Of a stretch of DNA of 64,000 nucleotides, positions 44,906 to 52,809 are shown piece by piece. Source of the DNA: Polaribacter sp. WD7 (GTDB lineage Bacteria; Bacteroidota; Bacteroidia; Flavobacteriales; Flavobacteriaceae); the NCBI RefSeq assembly GCF_003335085.1, contig NZ_QPEJ01000015.1:186001-250000 (forward strand), written 5' to 3'. The translations under genes and the position numbers were made by a program. The number at the start of each line of letters is the position of its first letter. Positions within the stretch are counted from its first letter, which is position 1. The notes under the pieces were generated by a model. It was not told where the DNA came from. It did not search any database and saw only the letters and a list, made by a program, of their open reading frames with translations.

Positions 44906-46066
44906 ATGAACCAAGATTTTTTAACCCCTATAAAAGATTCGGTTGTAGCACATTTAGTGTTGCAGTCTCCATTGTGTCTTGGTAAAAAAATTAAATTTCA
45001 TTCCGCTCAAGAAGGTTTTCCAGATCTAGAAAATATCACTATTGCAATTTTTGGTGTTCAAGAAGATAGAAATTCAGAAAACAATTTTGGTTGTGGAGAT
45101 CATTTGCAATTTATTCGTAGAAAACTGTATCAATTATTTCCTGGAAATTGGGATACTGAAATAGCTGATTTAGGAAACGTTTTAAAAGGAAACACTGTAA
45201 AAGATACTTATTTTGCGGTAAGAGAAATTATTTCAGACTTACTTAAAAGTAATATTTTACCCATTATCATAGGAGGAGGTCAAGATATTACCTATGTTAA
45301 TTACAGAGCATACGATACCTTAGAGCAAACTGTAAATATCACAACAGTGGACAGTCGTTTTGATATCGGAAATTTAGATGATGAACTGACTTCACAATCT
45401 TATCTAAGTAAAATTATTATGGAGCAACCTAATAATTTGTTTAACTATTGCAATGTAGGATACCAAACGTACTTCAATCCTCAAGAAGAAATTCAACTGC
45501 TAGAAAGTTTAAATTTTGATGCATACAGATTGGGTAGGGCAAAAGAGTTAGAAAATATAGAACCAGCATTTAGAAATGCAGATATTGTTTCAATAGATAT
45601 AGGAGCTATAAGGCAAAGTGAAGCGCCTGCAAATAACAATGCATCACCAAATGGTTTTTATGGAGAAGAAATTTGTGCCATATCCAGATACGCAGGTTTA
45701 AGTGATAAAGTATCTTCTTTTGGTATATATGAATACAACTCTAAATACGATAATAATCATCAAACCGCTAATTTAATAGCACAAATGATTTGGTATTTTA
45801 TAGAAGGAGTAAATTACAGAGTAAAAGACTATCCGTTTTCAGGTAAAGAAAACTATCAAAAGTTTACTGTGCTATTAGAAAATGATGATCCAATGGTTTT
45901 TTACAAGAGTAATAAATCAGGAAGATGGTGGATGGAGATAAATATTTTGTCAGATAATAAATATAAAAGGCATGCGTTAATACCATGTACATATAACGAT
46001 TACATTGAAGCTACCAAACAGAATATACCTGAAAAATGGTATAAGGCTATGAAAAAAATGGTGTAA
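44906..46066 (+). CDS. Arginase/formimidoylglutamase-fold protein with a degenerate metal site
   Basis: The 386-residue product (ATG 44906) has the ureohydrolase fold but not its usual metal ligands. The GG(D/N)HS motif reads GGGQD, DAHxD reads DSRFD, and SxDxDxxDP reads SIDIGAIRQ. Three of the expected Mn ligands (two His and one Asp) are thus replaced, so hydrolase activity is doubtful. Upstream extension would start at TTG. The gene lies between topA and gldK. I recall this as a frequent flavobacterial location, which suggests a non-enzymatic partner of gliding/T9SS rather than arginine breakdown; that is inference. Confidence 0.8.
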   Translation: MNQDFLTPIKDSVVAHLVLQSPLCLGKKIKFHSAQEGFPDLENITIAIFGVQEDRNSENNFGCGDHLQFIRRKLYQLFPGNWDTEIADLGNVLKGNTVKDTYFAVREIISDLLKSNILPIIIGGGQDITYVNYRAYDTLEQTVNITTVDSRFDIGNLDDELTSQSYLSKIIMEQPNNLFNYCNVGYQTYFNPQEEIQLLESLNFDAYRLGRAKELENIEPAFRNADIVSIDIGAIRQSEAPANNNASPNGFYGEEICAISRYAGLSDKVSSFGIYEYNSKYDNNHQTANLIAQMIWYFIEGVNYRVKDYPFSGKENYQKFTVLLENDDPMVFYKSNKSGRWWMEINILSDNKYKRHALIPCTYNDYIEATKQNIPEKWYKAMKKMV

Positions 46067-46171
46067 TCAAAAAAGAATAGAATAACATTACGTTAAAATG
46101 CATTACGAACGTTGTATTTTAGCAAAAAAAATAATAGGTTTACGAACTTTTTAGTAAAGATATTTTATAAT

Positions 46172-47542
46172 ATGAAAAAAGCAGCAATATTTGCACTTTT
46201 AGTAACCGTTTTATACAGTTGTGGCTCTAATGATAGAGGAGAGTTGGTTGGAGTAAGGTCTAAGAAAAAATGGTTTTCAGAAAAGCCTTTTGGAATGGCG
46301 CTAATTCCTGGTGGGTCTTTTACCATGGGAAAACAAGATCAAGACGTTATAGGAACATTAAATTCTCCTACAAAAACAGTAACAGTAAGGCCTTATTATA
46401 TGGACGAAACTGAAGTTACCAACAATGAGTACAAAGAGTTCGTTTTTTGGGTTAAAGATTCTGTAGTAAGAACAAGACTAGCATATCAACAAGAATTTGC
46501 AGCTATGATTGCAGGAAATCCAGATGGCACACCTTTGTCAGGAGGCATTCATGATTATGCTTTTGCTGTAGCAGATACAACAGATGCATCAGCATATCAA
46601 AAATACATGTACGACAATTATTGGAGTTTAGGAGATGGTATAGATTCTATAAAACCATTAAATTGGAATGTTGATATTATTTGGGATAAAGAAGAATTTC
46701 CAGATGTAGATTATGTAGAGGTTATGGATTCTTTATATATTCCTAGAGAAGAAGCCGTAGACGGTTTGAGAACATTTAATACAAAATTCTTAAAATACAG
46801 GTATTCTTGGTTTGATAGAGATAATGCAGCAAGAAAAGGGGGCAATAGAAAAGATTTTGTAATTACAGAAGTACTAAATATCTATCCAGATACAACAGCA
46901 TGGGTTAAAGATTTTAATTACTCTTACAACGACCCTATGCATCAAGATTATTTTAATCATCAATCTTATGGAGATTACCCAGTAGTTGGGGTTACATGGG
47001 GGCAAGCAAACGCTTTTTGTAATTGGAGAACTAAAAAGAAAAATGATTATTTAAGAAGTAGAAAAAACGCTACTACTGTTCCAAATTTTAGATTGCCTAC
47101 AGAAGCAGAATGGGAATATGCTGCAAGAGGAGGCCTAGAATTTGCAACATATCCTTGGGGTACAGGAGGTACAACAAGTGATAGAGGTTGTTTTTTAGCA
47201 AATTTTAAACCTGTTCGTGGTAATTATGCTGTAGATGGTGCATTGTATACAATGGAAGCAAAATCATTTAATGCTAACGATTATGGTTTATACAACATGG
47301 CAGGAAATGTAGCAGAATGGACAAATACTGCATACAATCTATCTTCATACTATATGGCCTCAACAATGAATCCAAACGTAGAGGATCGAAAAAATAAAAG
47401 GAAAATTATTCGTGGTGGATCTTGGAAAGATGTTGCTTATTTCTTAGAGGTCTCTTCAAGAGATTACGAATATGCAGATACAGCAAGAAGTTACATAGGC
47501 TTTAGAACTGTACAAAACTACATAGGAACTTCAAACAAATAA
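46172..47542 (+). CDS. gldK: T9SS ring lipoprotein GldK
   Basis: GldK forms, with GldN, the periplasmic ring of the type IX secretion system under the outer membrane. From ATG 46172 the product is 456 residues with a lipoprotein signal (MKKAAIFALLVTVLYSC). The body is a formylglycine-generating-enzyme/sulfatase-modifying-type fold: GGSFTMGKQ, YYMDETEVTN, RLPTEAEWEYAARGG, NVAEWT, RGGSW and GFRTV. A longer frame begins at TTG 46112 but overlaps a likely promoter box (TATTTTAG, 46115-46122). It is the first gene of gldKLMN. Confidence 0.95.
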   Translation: MKKAAIFALLVTVLYSCGSNDRGELVGVRSKKKWFSEKPFGMALIPGGSFTMGKQDQDVIGTLNSPTKTVTVRPYYMDETEVTNNEYKEFVFWVKDSVVRTRLAYQQEFAAMIAGNPDGTPLSGGIHDYAFAVADTTDASAYQKYMYDNYWSLGDGIDSIKPLNWNVDIIWDKEEFPDVDYVEVMDSLYIPREEAVDGLRTFNTKFLKYRYSWFDRDNAARKGGNRKDFVITEVLNIYPDTTAWVKDFNYSYNDPMHQDYFNHQSYGDYPVVGVTWGQANAFCNWRTKKKNDYLRSRKNATTVPNFRLPTEAEWEYAARGGLEFATYPWGTGGTTSDRGCFLANFKPVRGNYAVDGALYTMEAKSFNANDYGLYNMAGNVAEWTNTAYNLSSYYMASTMNPNVEDRKNKRKIIRGGSWKDVAYFLEVSSRDYEYADTARSYIGFRTVQNYIGTSNK

Positions 47543-47571
47543 AAAAAAAGAATAAAAATTAAAAAAATATT

Positions 47572-48204
47572 ATGGCACAGTCAAGAACTTACAAAAAAAC
47601 AATGAATTTTGTATACGGAATGGGAGCAGCAGTAGTTATCGTTGGAGCTTTATTTAAAATCCAACACATTTCTATTGGCCCAATAACAGGAGGTGTAATG
47701 TTAACAATTGGTCTGCTAGTAGAAGCTGCAGTATTTGCAATATCTGCTTTTGATACTCCTGAAGAAGAATTTGACTGGTCTAAAGTATACCCAGAGTTAG
47801 GAGAAGGTGGTAATGTTTCTGAACCAGAAAATACACAAGGTCTATTATCTCAAAAATTAGACAATTTATTACAAGAAGCAAAAATAGATGCTTCTCTAAT
47901 GAGTAGTTTAGGAAATAGCATGAAAAATTTCCAAAATGCTGCCGAAGGTTTGTCTTCAGCATCAGAATCGGTTTCCTCTACAAACAAATACAATGAACAA
48001 GTTTCTTTAGCCGCAGCACAAATGGAAACTTTAAATAATTTATATAAAGTTCAAGTTGAAAATGTAGGGAAACAATCTGAGCTTAACGGAGCGGTTGCTG
48101 AAAATGCTGAAAAATTAAAAGCTCAAATGGATGCCTTAGCAGAAAACTTATCTTCTTTAAACGGAGTTTATGGTGGGATGCTTTCTGCAATGTCAAAAAA
48201 ATAA
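47572..48204 (+). CDS. gldL: T9SS motor protein GldL
   Basis: GldL is an inner membrane protein that, with GldM, forms the proton-driven motor for T9SS and gliding. The 210-residue product has two membrane helices (about residues 15-33 and 38-60), with FKIQHISIGPITGG between them. A Glu in the second segment (LLVEAAVFA) is the type of buried acid thought to carry protons. The remainder is a cytoplasmic, partly coiled-coil tail. It lies 29 nt after gldK and 44 nt before gldM. Confidence 0.96.
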   Translation: MAQSRTYKKTMNFVYGMGAAVVIVGALFKIQHISIGPITGGVMLTIGLLVEAAVFAISAFDTPEEEFDWSKVYPELGEGGNVSEPENTQGLLSQKLDNLLQEAKIDASLMSSLGNSMKNFQNAAEGLSSASESVSSTNKYNEQVSLAAAQMETLNNLYKVQVENVGKQSELNGAVAENAEKLKAQMDALAENLSSLNGVYGGMLSAMSKK

Positions 48205-48248
48205 TTAGTGATAATTTGTATAAATATTAACTGTAAAACTAATTAAGA

Positions 48249-49784
48249 ATGGCAGGAGGAAAAATGTCCGCAAGACAAAAAATGATAAACTTAATGTACC
48301 TCGTATTTATTGCAATGTTAGCATTAAATATGAGTAAAGAAGTTTTATCGGCTTTTGGCTTTATGAATGAGAAATTGTCGGATAATAACAAATCAACAAT
48401 TGAAAAAAACAATGCTGCCTATGCTAATCTAGCTACAAAAGCTAGTGAGCAAGCTGCAAAATTTGGGCCTTTAAAGAAAAAAGCAGACCAAATAAAACAA
48501 TACTCGGATGAATTTTATAGCTATATAGCTGAAGTAAAATCTGATATGTTAGCTACCATAGAAGATAATAAAGATTATGAATCTATGGATAAAACTGATT
48601 TTTTGGATGCTTATTTCTTTAAAGGAGATGGGTATACTCCAAAAGGACAAGAGTTTTTGAATAAAATTAATGGTTACAGGACAAACATCATCAATGAGTT
48701 AGGTCAAGATAATAAGTACGTTCCTGTTATTAAAGAACGATTTAATACTGATGATGTTAACAGAGGAGGAAAAAAAACAGAGCCTTGGTTAAGAGCTAGA
48801 TATGAAGGTTTCCCTATGATAGCTTCTTTAACAAATCTTACACAAATACAAGCAGATATTAGAAATACGGAAAGCGATATTGTCGCTGATTTATTAGGAG
48901 GCCAACTGGAGTCTGAGGTGTCTTTGAATAACTATAAGGGTATCGTAGCTTTAGATAAAAATGCATATTTTTCAGGAGAAAAAGTTACAGGTAAAATTGT
49001 ATTAGGACGCTACGATGCCACTTTAGAACCAGATAAAGTAATTTTAAACGGTAAAGATTATAGCAACATCAAAGCGGGTCAAGTTATTATAGATATGCCA
49101 GCAGGTAATGTAGGAAGCCATGATGTTAAAGGTAAAATAACTTTTACACAAGGAGGCGAACCAGTAGAAGTACCTTTTGAAAGTTCGTATTCTGTAATAC
49201 CAGAACCAAGTACTGCCGTAGTTTCTGCTGATAAAATGAATGTGGTCTATAGAGGTTTAGATAATCCAATTTCTGTATCGCTACCAGGTGTTAGCGATAA
49301 TAATCTAAAAGTATCTGCTTCAGGAGGTAGAATTGCTGGAAGAGGAGGAAAATATAGCGTAAGTCCAGGATCAGGCAAAGAACTCTCTATAAACGTAAGC
49401 GCAAAATTGAGTAGTGGTAAAAATGTTACTTCAAAAAAACAATTCAGAATAAAAGATATACCTGCAGCAATGGGAAGTGCTAGAGGGCAATTTGGAGTTG
49501 TTAGAATGCCAAAAGCAAGTTTAGCAAGAACTCCGATAGGAGCAGGTTTACCTGATTTTGTATTCGATTTAAAATTAAAAGTAAATAGTTTTAAGGTAAA
49601 AGTTCCGGGTCAGGTAACTGTCTTAGTTAAAGGTACTGTTTTTAGTGCACAAGCAAAAAAAGCATTAGCAAAGGCAAAGAGAGGAGATGTCGTTACAATT
49701 TTTGATATAAACGCATCTATAATAGGTAATTCTTCTTATAAATTACAAAAAGTATTACCTGTTAGTATAGAAATAACAAACTAG
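48249..49784 (+). CDS. gldM: T9SS motor protein GldM
   Basis: GldM spans the periplasm and links the GldL motor to the GldK/GldN ring. The 511-residue product has one N-terminal membrane helix (about 11-30, MINLMYLVFIAMLALN). The rest is periplasmic, consisting of a helical domain then beta domains, ending in LPVSIEITN. The sequence MSARQKMINLMYLVFIAMLA is a hallmark of GldM/PorM. It lies 16 nt before gldN. Confidence 0.97.
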   Translation: MAGGKMSARQKMINLMYLVFIAMLALNMSKEVLSAFGFMNEKLSDNNKSTIEKNNAAYANLATKASEQAAKFGPLKKKADQIKQYSDEFYSYIAEVKSDMLATIEDNKDYESMDKTDFLDAYFFKGDGYTPKGQEFLNKINGYRTNIINELGQDNKYVPVIKERFNTDDVNRGGKKTEPWLRARYEGFPMIASLTNLTQIQADIRNTESDIVADLLGGQLESEVSLNNYKGIVALDKNAYFSGEKVTGKIVLGRYDATLEPDKVILNGKDYSNIKAGQVIIDMPAGNVGSHDVKGKITFTQGGEPVEVPFESSYSVIPEPSTAVVSADKMNVVYRGLDNPISVSLPGVSDNNLKVSASGGRIAGRGGKYSVSPGSGKELSINVSAKLSSGKNVTSKKQFRIKDIPAAMGSARGQFGVVRMPKASLARTPIGAGLPDFVFDLKLKVNSFKVKVPGQVTVLVKGTVFSAQAKKALAKAKRGDVVTIFDINASIIGNSSYKLQKVLPVSIEITN

Positions 49785-49800
49785 AAGAAAAAAATAGAAT

Positions 49801-50655
49801 ATGTTTAAAAATTGTTCAATATTATTTTTCGCTTTGATAATAAGCAGTTCAATATGTGCGCAAGCAAATTTATTGAATGTGAAATCTGTAGATCAAATAG
49901 GAAAGAAAAGTGATCAACAATTAGCCGCAGATAATGATGGGCCAATTCCTTATGGTTACATAGATGATAGAGATGTATTGTGGTCTAAAGTGGTTTGGGA
50001 ATTTATTGATTTAAACCAAAAAATAAATTTACCATACTATTTTCCAATAGACACTACAAATATTTCCACTCATAGAAGATCTTTATTTGACACTTTATTA
50101 AAAGGAATTAAACAAGGAAAGATTAAAGAAGCATATTCAGATTCTTTTTTCACTTCAAAAGTAACTCAAGAAGAAATAGATACACGTTTAGTTAATGTTC
50201 GTGATGAAAATGGATACCAAGATACATTTAGAATTCAAACACAAGATGTAGAAGGGTATATGATAAAAGGAATGTGGTATTTTGACAAAAGACAAGGCGA
50301 ATTAAAATATAGATTGTTGGCTTTAGCACCAATGGGCAAAGATGTACAAACATTAGGAGTTTCAGAAATTGATGATGAAAATTTATATGAGTTGTTTTGG
50401 ATTTTTTATCCTTCGGCAAGACAGGTTTTACATGACTCTAAAGTTTTTAACCCTAAAAATGCATCCCAACCTATTTCTTTTGACCACATGTTAAATGCAA
50501 GAAGGTTTAGTGCAACAATTGTACGGGAAGAAAATATTTACGGTAACAGAGCAATATCTGACTACGTTAGAGGAAATTCTTTATTCCAATTGTTAGAAGC
50601 TAATAAGATTAAAGAAGATATTAGAAATAGAGAAATGGATATGTGGAATTACTAA
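49801..50655 (+). CDS. gldN: T9SS ring protein GldN
   Basis: GldN is the periplasmic partner of GldK in the T9SS ring. The 284-residue product has a signal peptide (MFKNCSILFFALIISSSICAQ). Typical features are the segment YGYIDDRDVLWSKVVWEFIDLN near residue 50, LFWIFYPSARQVLH near 200, and a C-terminal MDMWNY. It is the last gene of gldKLMN, and the terminator at 50710-50732 closes the operon. Confidence 0.96.
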   Translation: MFKNCSILFFALIISSSICAQANLLNVKSVDQIGKKSDQQLAADNDGPIPYGYIDDRDVLWSKVVWEFIDLNQKINLPYYFPIDTTNISTHRRSLFDTLLKGIKQGKIKEAYSDSFFTSKVTQEEIDTRLVNVRDENGYQDTFRIQTQDVEGYMIKGMWYFDKRQGELKYRLLALAPMGKDVQTLGVSEIDDENLYELFWIFYPSARQVLHDSKVFNPKNASQPISFDHMLNARRFSATIVREENIYGNRAISDYVRGNSLFQLLEANKIKEDIRNREMDMWNY

Positions 50656-50709
50656 TAATGAATAACTGTCATTATATAAGACTATAAATTCAATAAAAAA
50701 ATGAATAAG

Positions 50710-50732
50710 AAGCGTTCTGCAAAAGAACGCTT
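50710..50732 (+). terminator. Terminator of gldKLMN
   Basis: A 9-bp perfect stem (AAGCGTTCT / AGAACGCTT, loop GCAAA) ends in a T7 run, 55 nt after gldN. Confidence 0.85.
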
Positions 50733-50749
50733 TTTTTGTGTAAAAAAGT

Positions 50750-50757
50750 TATTTTTG
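50750..50757 (+). promoter_or_regulatory. -7 promoter box immediately before the FAD oxidoreductase gene
   Basis: TATTTTTG matches TAnnTTTG and ends 4 nt before the GTG start at 50762, the same geometry as at 31162-31174. Confidence 0.5.
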
Positions 50758-50761
50758 AAAA

Positions 50762-51802
50762 GTGAAGATAGATTATATTATAGTTGGTTTAGGTTTAGCA
50801 GGTTTAGCTTTTTGTGAAGAACTCTTAGCGGCAAACAAAACGTTTATAGTGTTTGAAGATGACTCACAAACATCTTCTTTAGTCGCTGGTGGCGTGTACA
50901 ACCCTGTAATTTTGAAAAGATACACACCCGTATGGAATGCAAAACAGCAATTGGAAATTGCATTACCTTTTTACACTCATCTAGAAAAAAAATTGCAAAT
51001 AGAAGTAGACCAAAAATTCATAACAAAAAAAGTTTTTAAATCTATAGAAGATCAAAACAATTGGTTCTCGGCATTAGACAAACCTAAATTAAAACCGTAT
51101 TTAGATGGTAATTTAGACACAAGAAAATATAAAGGTGTTGTTTCTTTATATAATTTTGGTAATGTAAATAAAACAGGGAGAATAGATACATTGCAATTGG
51201 TAGAATCTTATAGAAAATATTTAAGAAAAAAAGAATGTATCCTTTTTGAACAATTCGATTATTCAGTTTTAGAAATTTTAGAAAATAAAATTCGTTATAA
51301 AAATATAGAAACAAAAAAGATTGTTTTTGCAGAAGGTTTTGGTGTTAAGAAAAACCCATTCTTTAATCACCTACCTTTACATGAAGCTAAGGGAGAATTA
51401 CTTACCATACACGCTCCAAATCTTAAAATAGATTTTTTATTAAAATCCACTCTATTTGTATTGCCTTTGGGCAATCATTATTATAAGGTAGGGGCAACTT
51501 TCAATTGGAAAGATAAAACTTCCATTCCTTCACAAGAAGGAAAAGAAGAGTTAACCAATAAGCTTAAAAAAGTAATTGATGTACCCTATACAATAGTACA
51601 GCAAACCGCAGGTATTAGGCCCACTGTAAAAGATAGAAGACCTTTGGTGGGGGTTCATTCTAAACATTCTCAATTGTCAATATTAAATGGTTTAGGTACT
51701 AGAGGGGTAATGATAGCACCAACAGTTGCAAAAGAATTGTTTAACCATCTAGAATATGATGAAAAACTAGATAAAGAAATTGATATTAGTAGGTTTTTTT
51801 GA
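50762..51802 (+). CDS. FAD-dependent oxidoreductase (DAO family)
   Basis: This 346-residue cytoplasmic flavoprotein of the D-amino acid oxidase/glycine oxidase fold has an unknown substrate. The N-terminal dinucleotide-binding motif is IIVGLGLAGLAFCEEL (GxGxxG, about 6-21). GGVYNPVILKRY, TAGIRPTVKDRRPLVG and the C-terminal LNGLGTRGVMIAP match this subgroup, which often follows gldN in Flavobacteria. The start is GTG 50762-50764, 4 nt after a promoter box, so the mRNA may have no leader. Its own terminator may be the inverted repeat at 51824-51882. Confidence 0.82.
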   Translation: MKIDYIIVGLGLAGLAFCEELLAANKTFIVFEDDSQTSSLVAGGVYNPVILKRYTPVWNAKQQLEIALPFYTHLEKKLQIEVDQKFITKKVFKSIEDQNNWFSALDKPKLKPYLDGNLDTRKYKGVVSLYNFGNVNKTGRIDTLQLVESYRKYLRKKECILFEQFDYSVLEILENKIRYKNIETKKIVFAEGFGVKKNPFFNHLPLHEAKGELLTIHAPNLKIDFLLKSTLFVLPLGNHYYKVGATFNWKDKTSIPSQEGKEELTNKLKKVIDVPYTIVQQTAGIRPTVKDRRPLVGVHSKHSQLSILNGLGTRGVMIAPTVAKELFNHLEYDEKLDKEIDISRFF

Positions 51803-52176
51803 TGTTTTAAATTATTATTTTTTGGTGCACAAAAAGTGGGGGATAGACCTTTTATAAGTAATAGATCTACTTTAAGTGCACCTTTTAAAAAATATTAATT
51901 TGTGAAAGTCTTCATCTTTTTATGAATTAGTGCTTAATAAAGTTATTATTTTTATTTAGAGATGCTAATCTTCTTTTTTCATTATCACGCAGATAAAAAT
52001 ATAAACAATAACAACTATTTGCTTTTCTTCTTTGAGTCTTGAAGTCTATTCTTTTTTTGTAACGTTTTATTTGCTTTTGAAATATCATTATTAAATTTTC
52101 AAAAAAAATCTCCTACAAAAATCGATACATTGTTTTAATTTATATTAGGTGTTAATACCCTATACACTAAAAATAT
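51803..52176. other. 374-bp intergenic stretch between convergent genes, with a nested inverted repeat
   Basis: No ORF is supported here. A nested hairpin lies at 51824-51882: outer stem GGTGCAC/GTGCACC, then AAAGT/ACTTT (51833-51837 with 51869-51873), then GAT/ATC (51842-51844 with 51865-51867). A T-rich tail follows on the plus strand. It may be a terminator for the FAD oxidoreductase gene or a small structured RNA. The remainder, to 52176, is A+T-rich and featureless. Confidence 0.4.
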
Positions 52177-52809
52177 TTAGTTAAATAAATGCTTGTTCTT
52201 TTGAACCCATGTATAAAGAGCTCTAGTTTGTTGAGGTAAATCTAATTTTAAGATTATTTTACTTCGGTATTTCTCTACTGTTCTTGGTGATAAAAATAGC
52301 AGATGACCAATTTCTTTATTGCTCTTATGTTGCGCAATTAGTTTTAAAATTCGTTTTTCAGCAACACTGAATATAGTTAGAATGGAAGAAGATTCTTCTG
52401 TAAAACCAATGAATTTTTGTAAAGCTTCACTAAAATAAGGTGTTTGTTTAGATACAGTAATAATGCAGTTTTCGATTTCATCTAAGGCAAACTCTTTTAA
52501 CAGATAACCAAACACCCCGTTTTTTTTAGAAGCCAAATAAAGGTTCATATCTTTATGTAAAGTAATTAATATGATTTTTGTTTTCAGTTTGTTTTTTTTA
52601 CAATATTCTGCTATTTCTAAACCAGAATAAAAAGGCATTTCAACATCCAAAATAGCAATATCTGGTATGTTTTTTATAATGAAATTTAATGCACTTCTAC
52701 CTTCAACTGCTTTTCCTACTACATTAAATTTTTTTTCTAATAATAAATCTTGTAGTCCTTTTAATAAAATAGGATGATCATCAGCTATAAAAATTTTTAA
52801 GGTACTCAA
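52177..52809 (-). CDS. LuxR/NarL-type response regulator
   Basis: This DNA-binding response regulator is paired with the histidine kinase gene just upstream. The 210-residue product has a receiver domain (about 4-120; acidic pocket ADDHP, phospho-acceptor Asp in IAILDVEMPF, conserved Lys in LLKEF) and a C-terminal LuxR-type helix-turn-helix (FSVAEKRILKLIAQHKSNKE, LSPRTVEKYRSKI). The frame starts at TTG 52807-52809, and no ATG is near. TTGA overlaps the kinase stop, so translation is coupled to the kinase. Confidence 0.92.
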   Translation of the reverse strand: MSTLKIFIADDHPILLKGLQDLLLEKKFNVVGKAVEGRSALNFIIKNIPDIAILDVEMPFYSGLEIAEYCKKNKLKTKIILITLHKDMNLYLASKKNGVFGYLLKEFALDEIENCIITVSKQTPYFSEALQKFIGFTEESSSILTIFSVAEKRILKLIAQHKSNKEIGHLLFLSPRTVEKYRSKIILKLDLPQQTRALYTWVQKNKHLFN

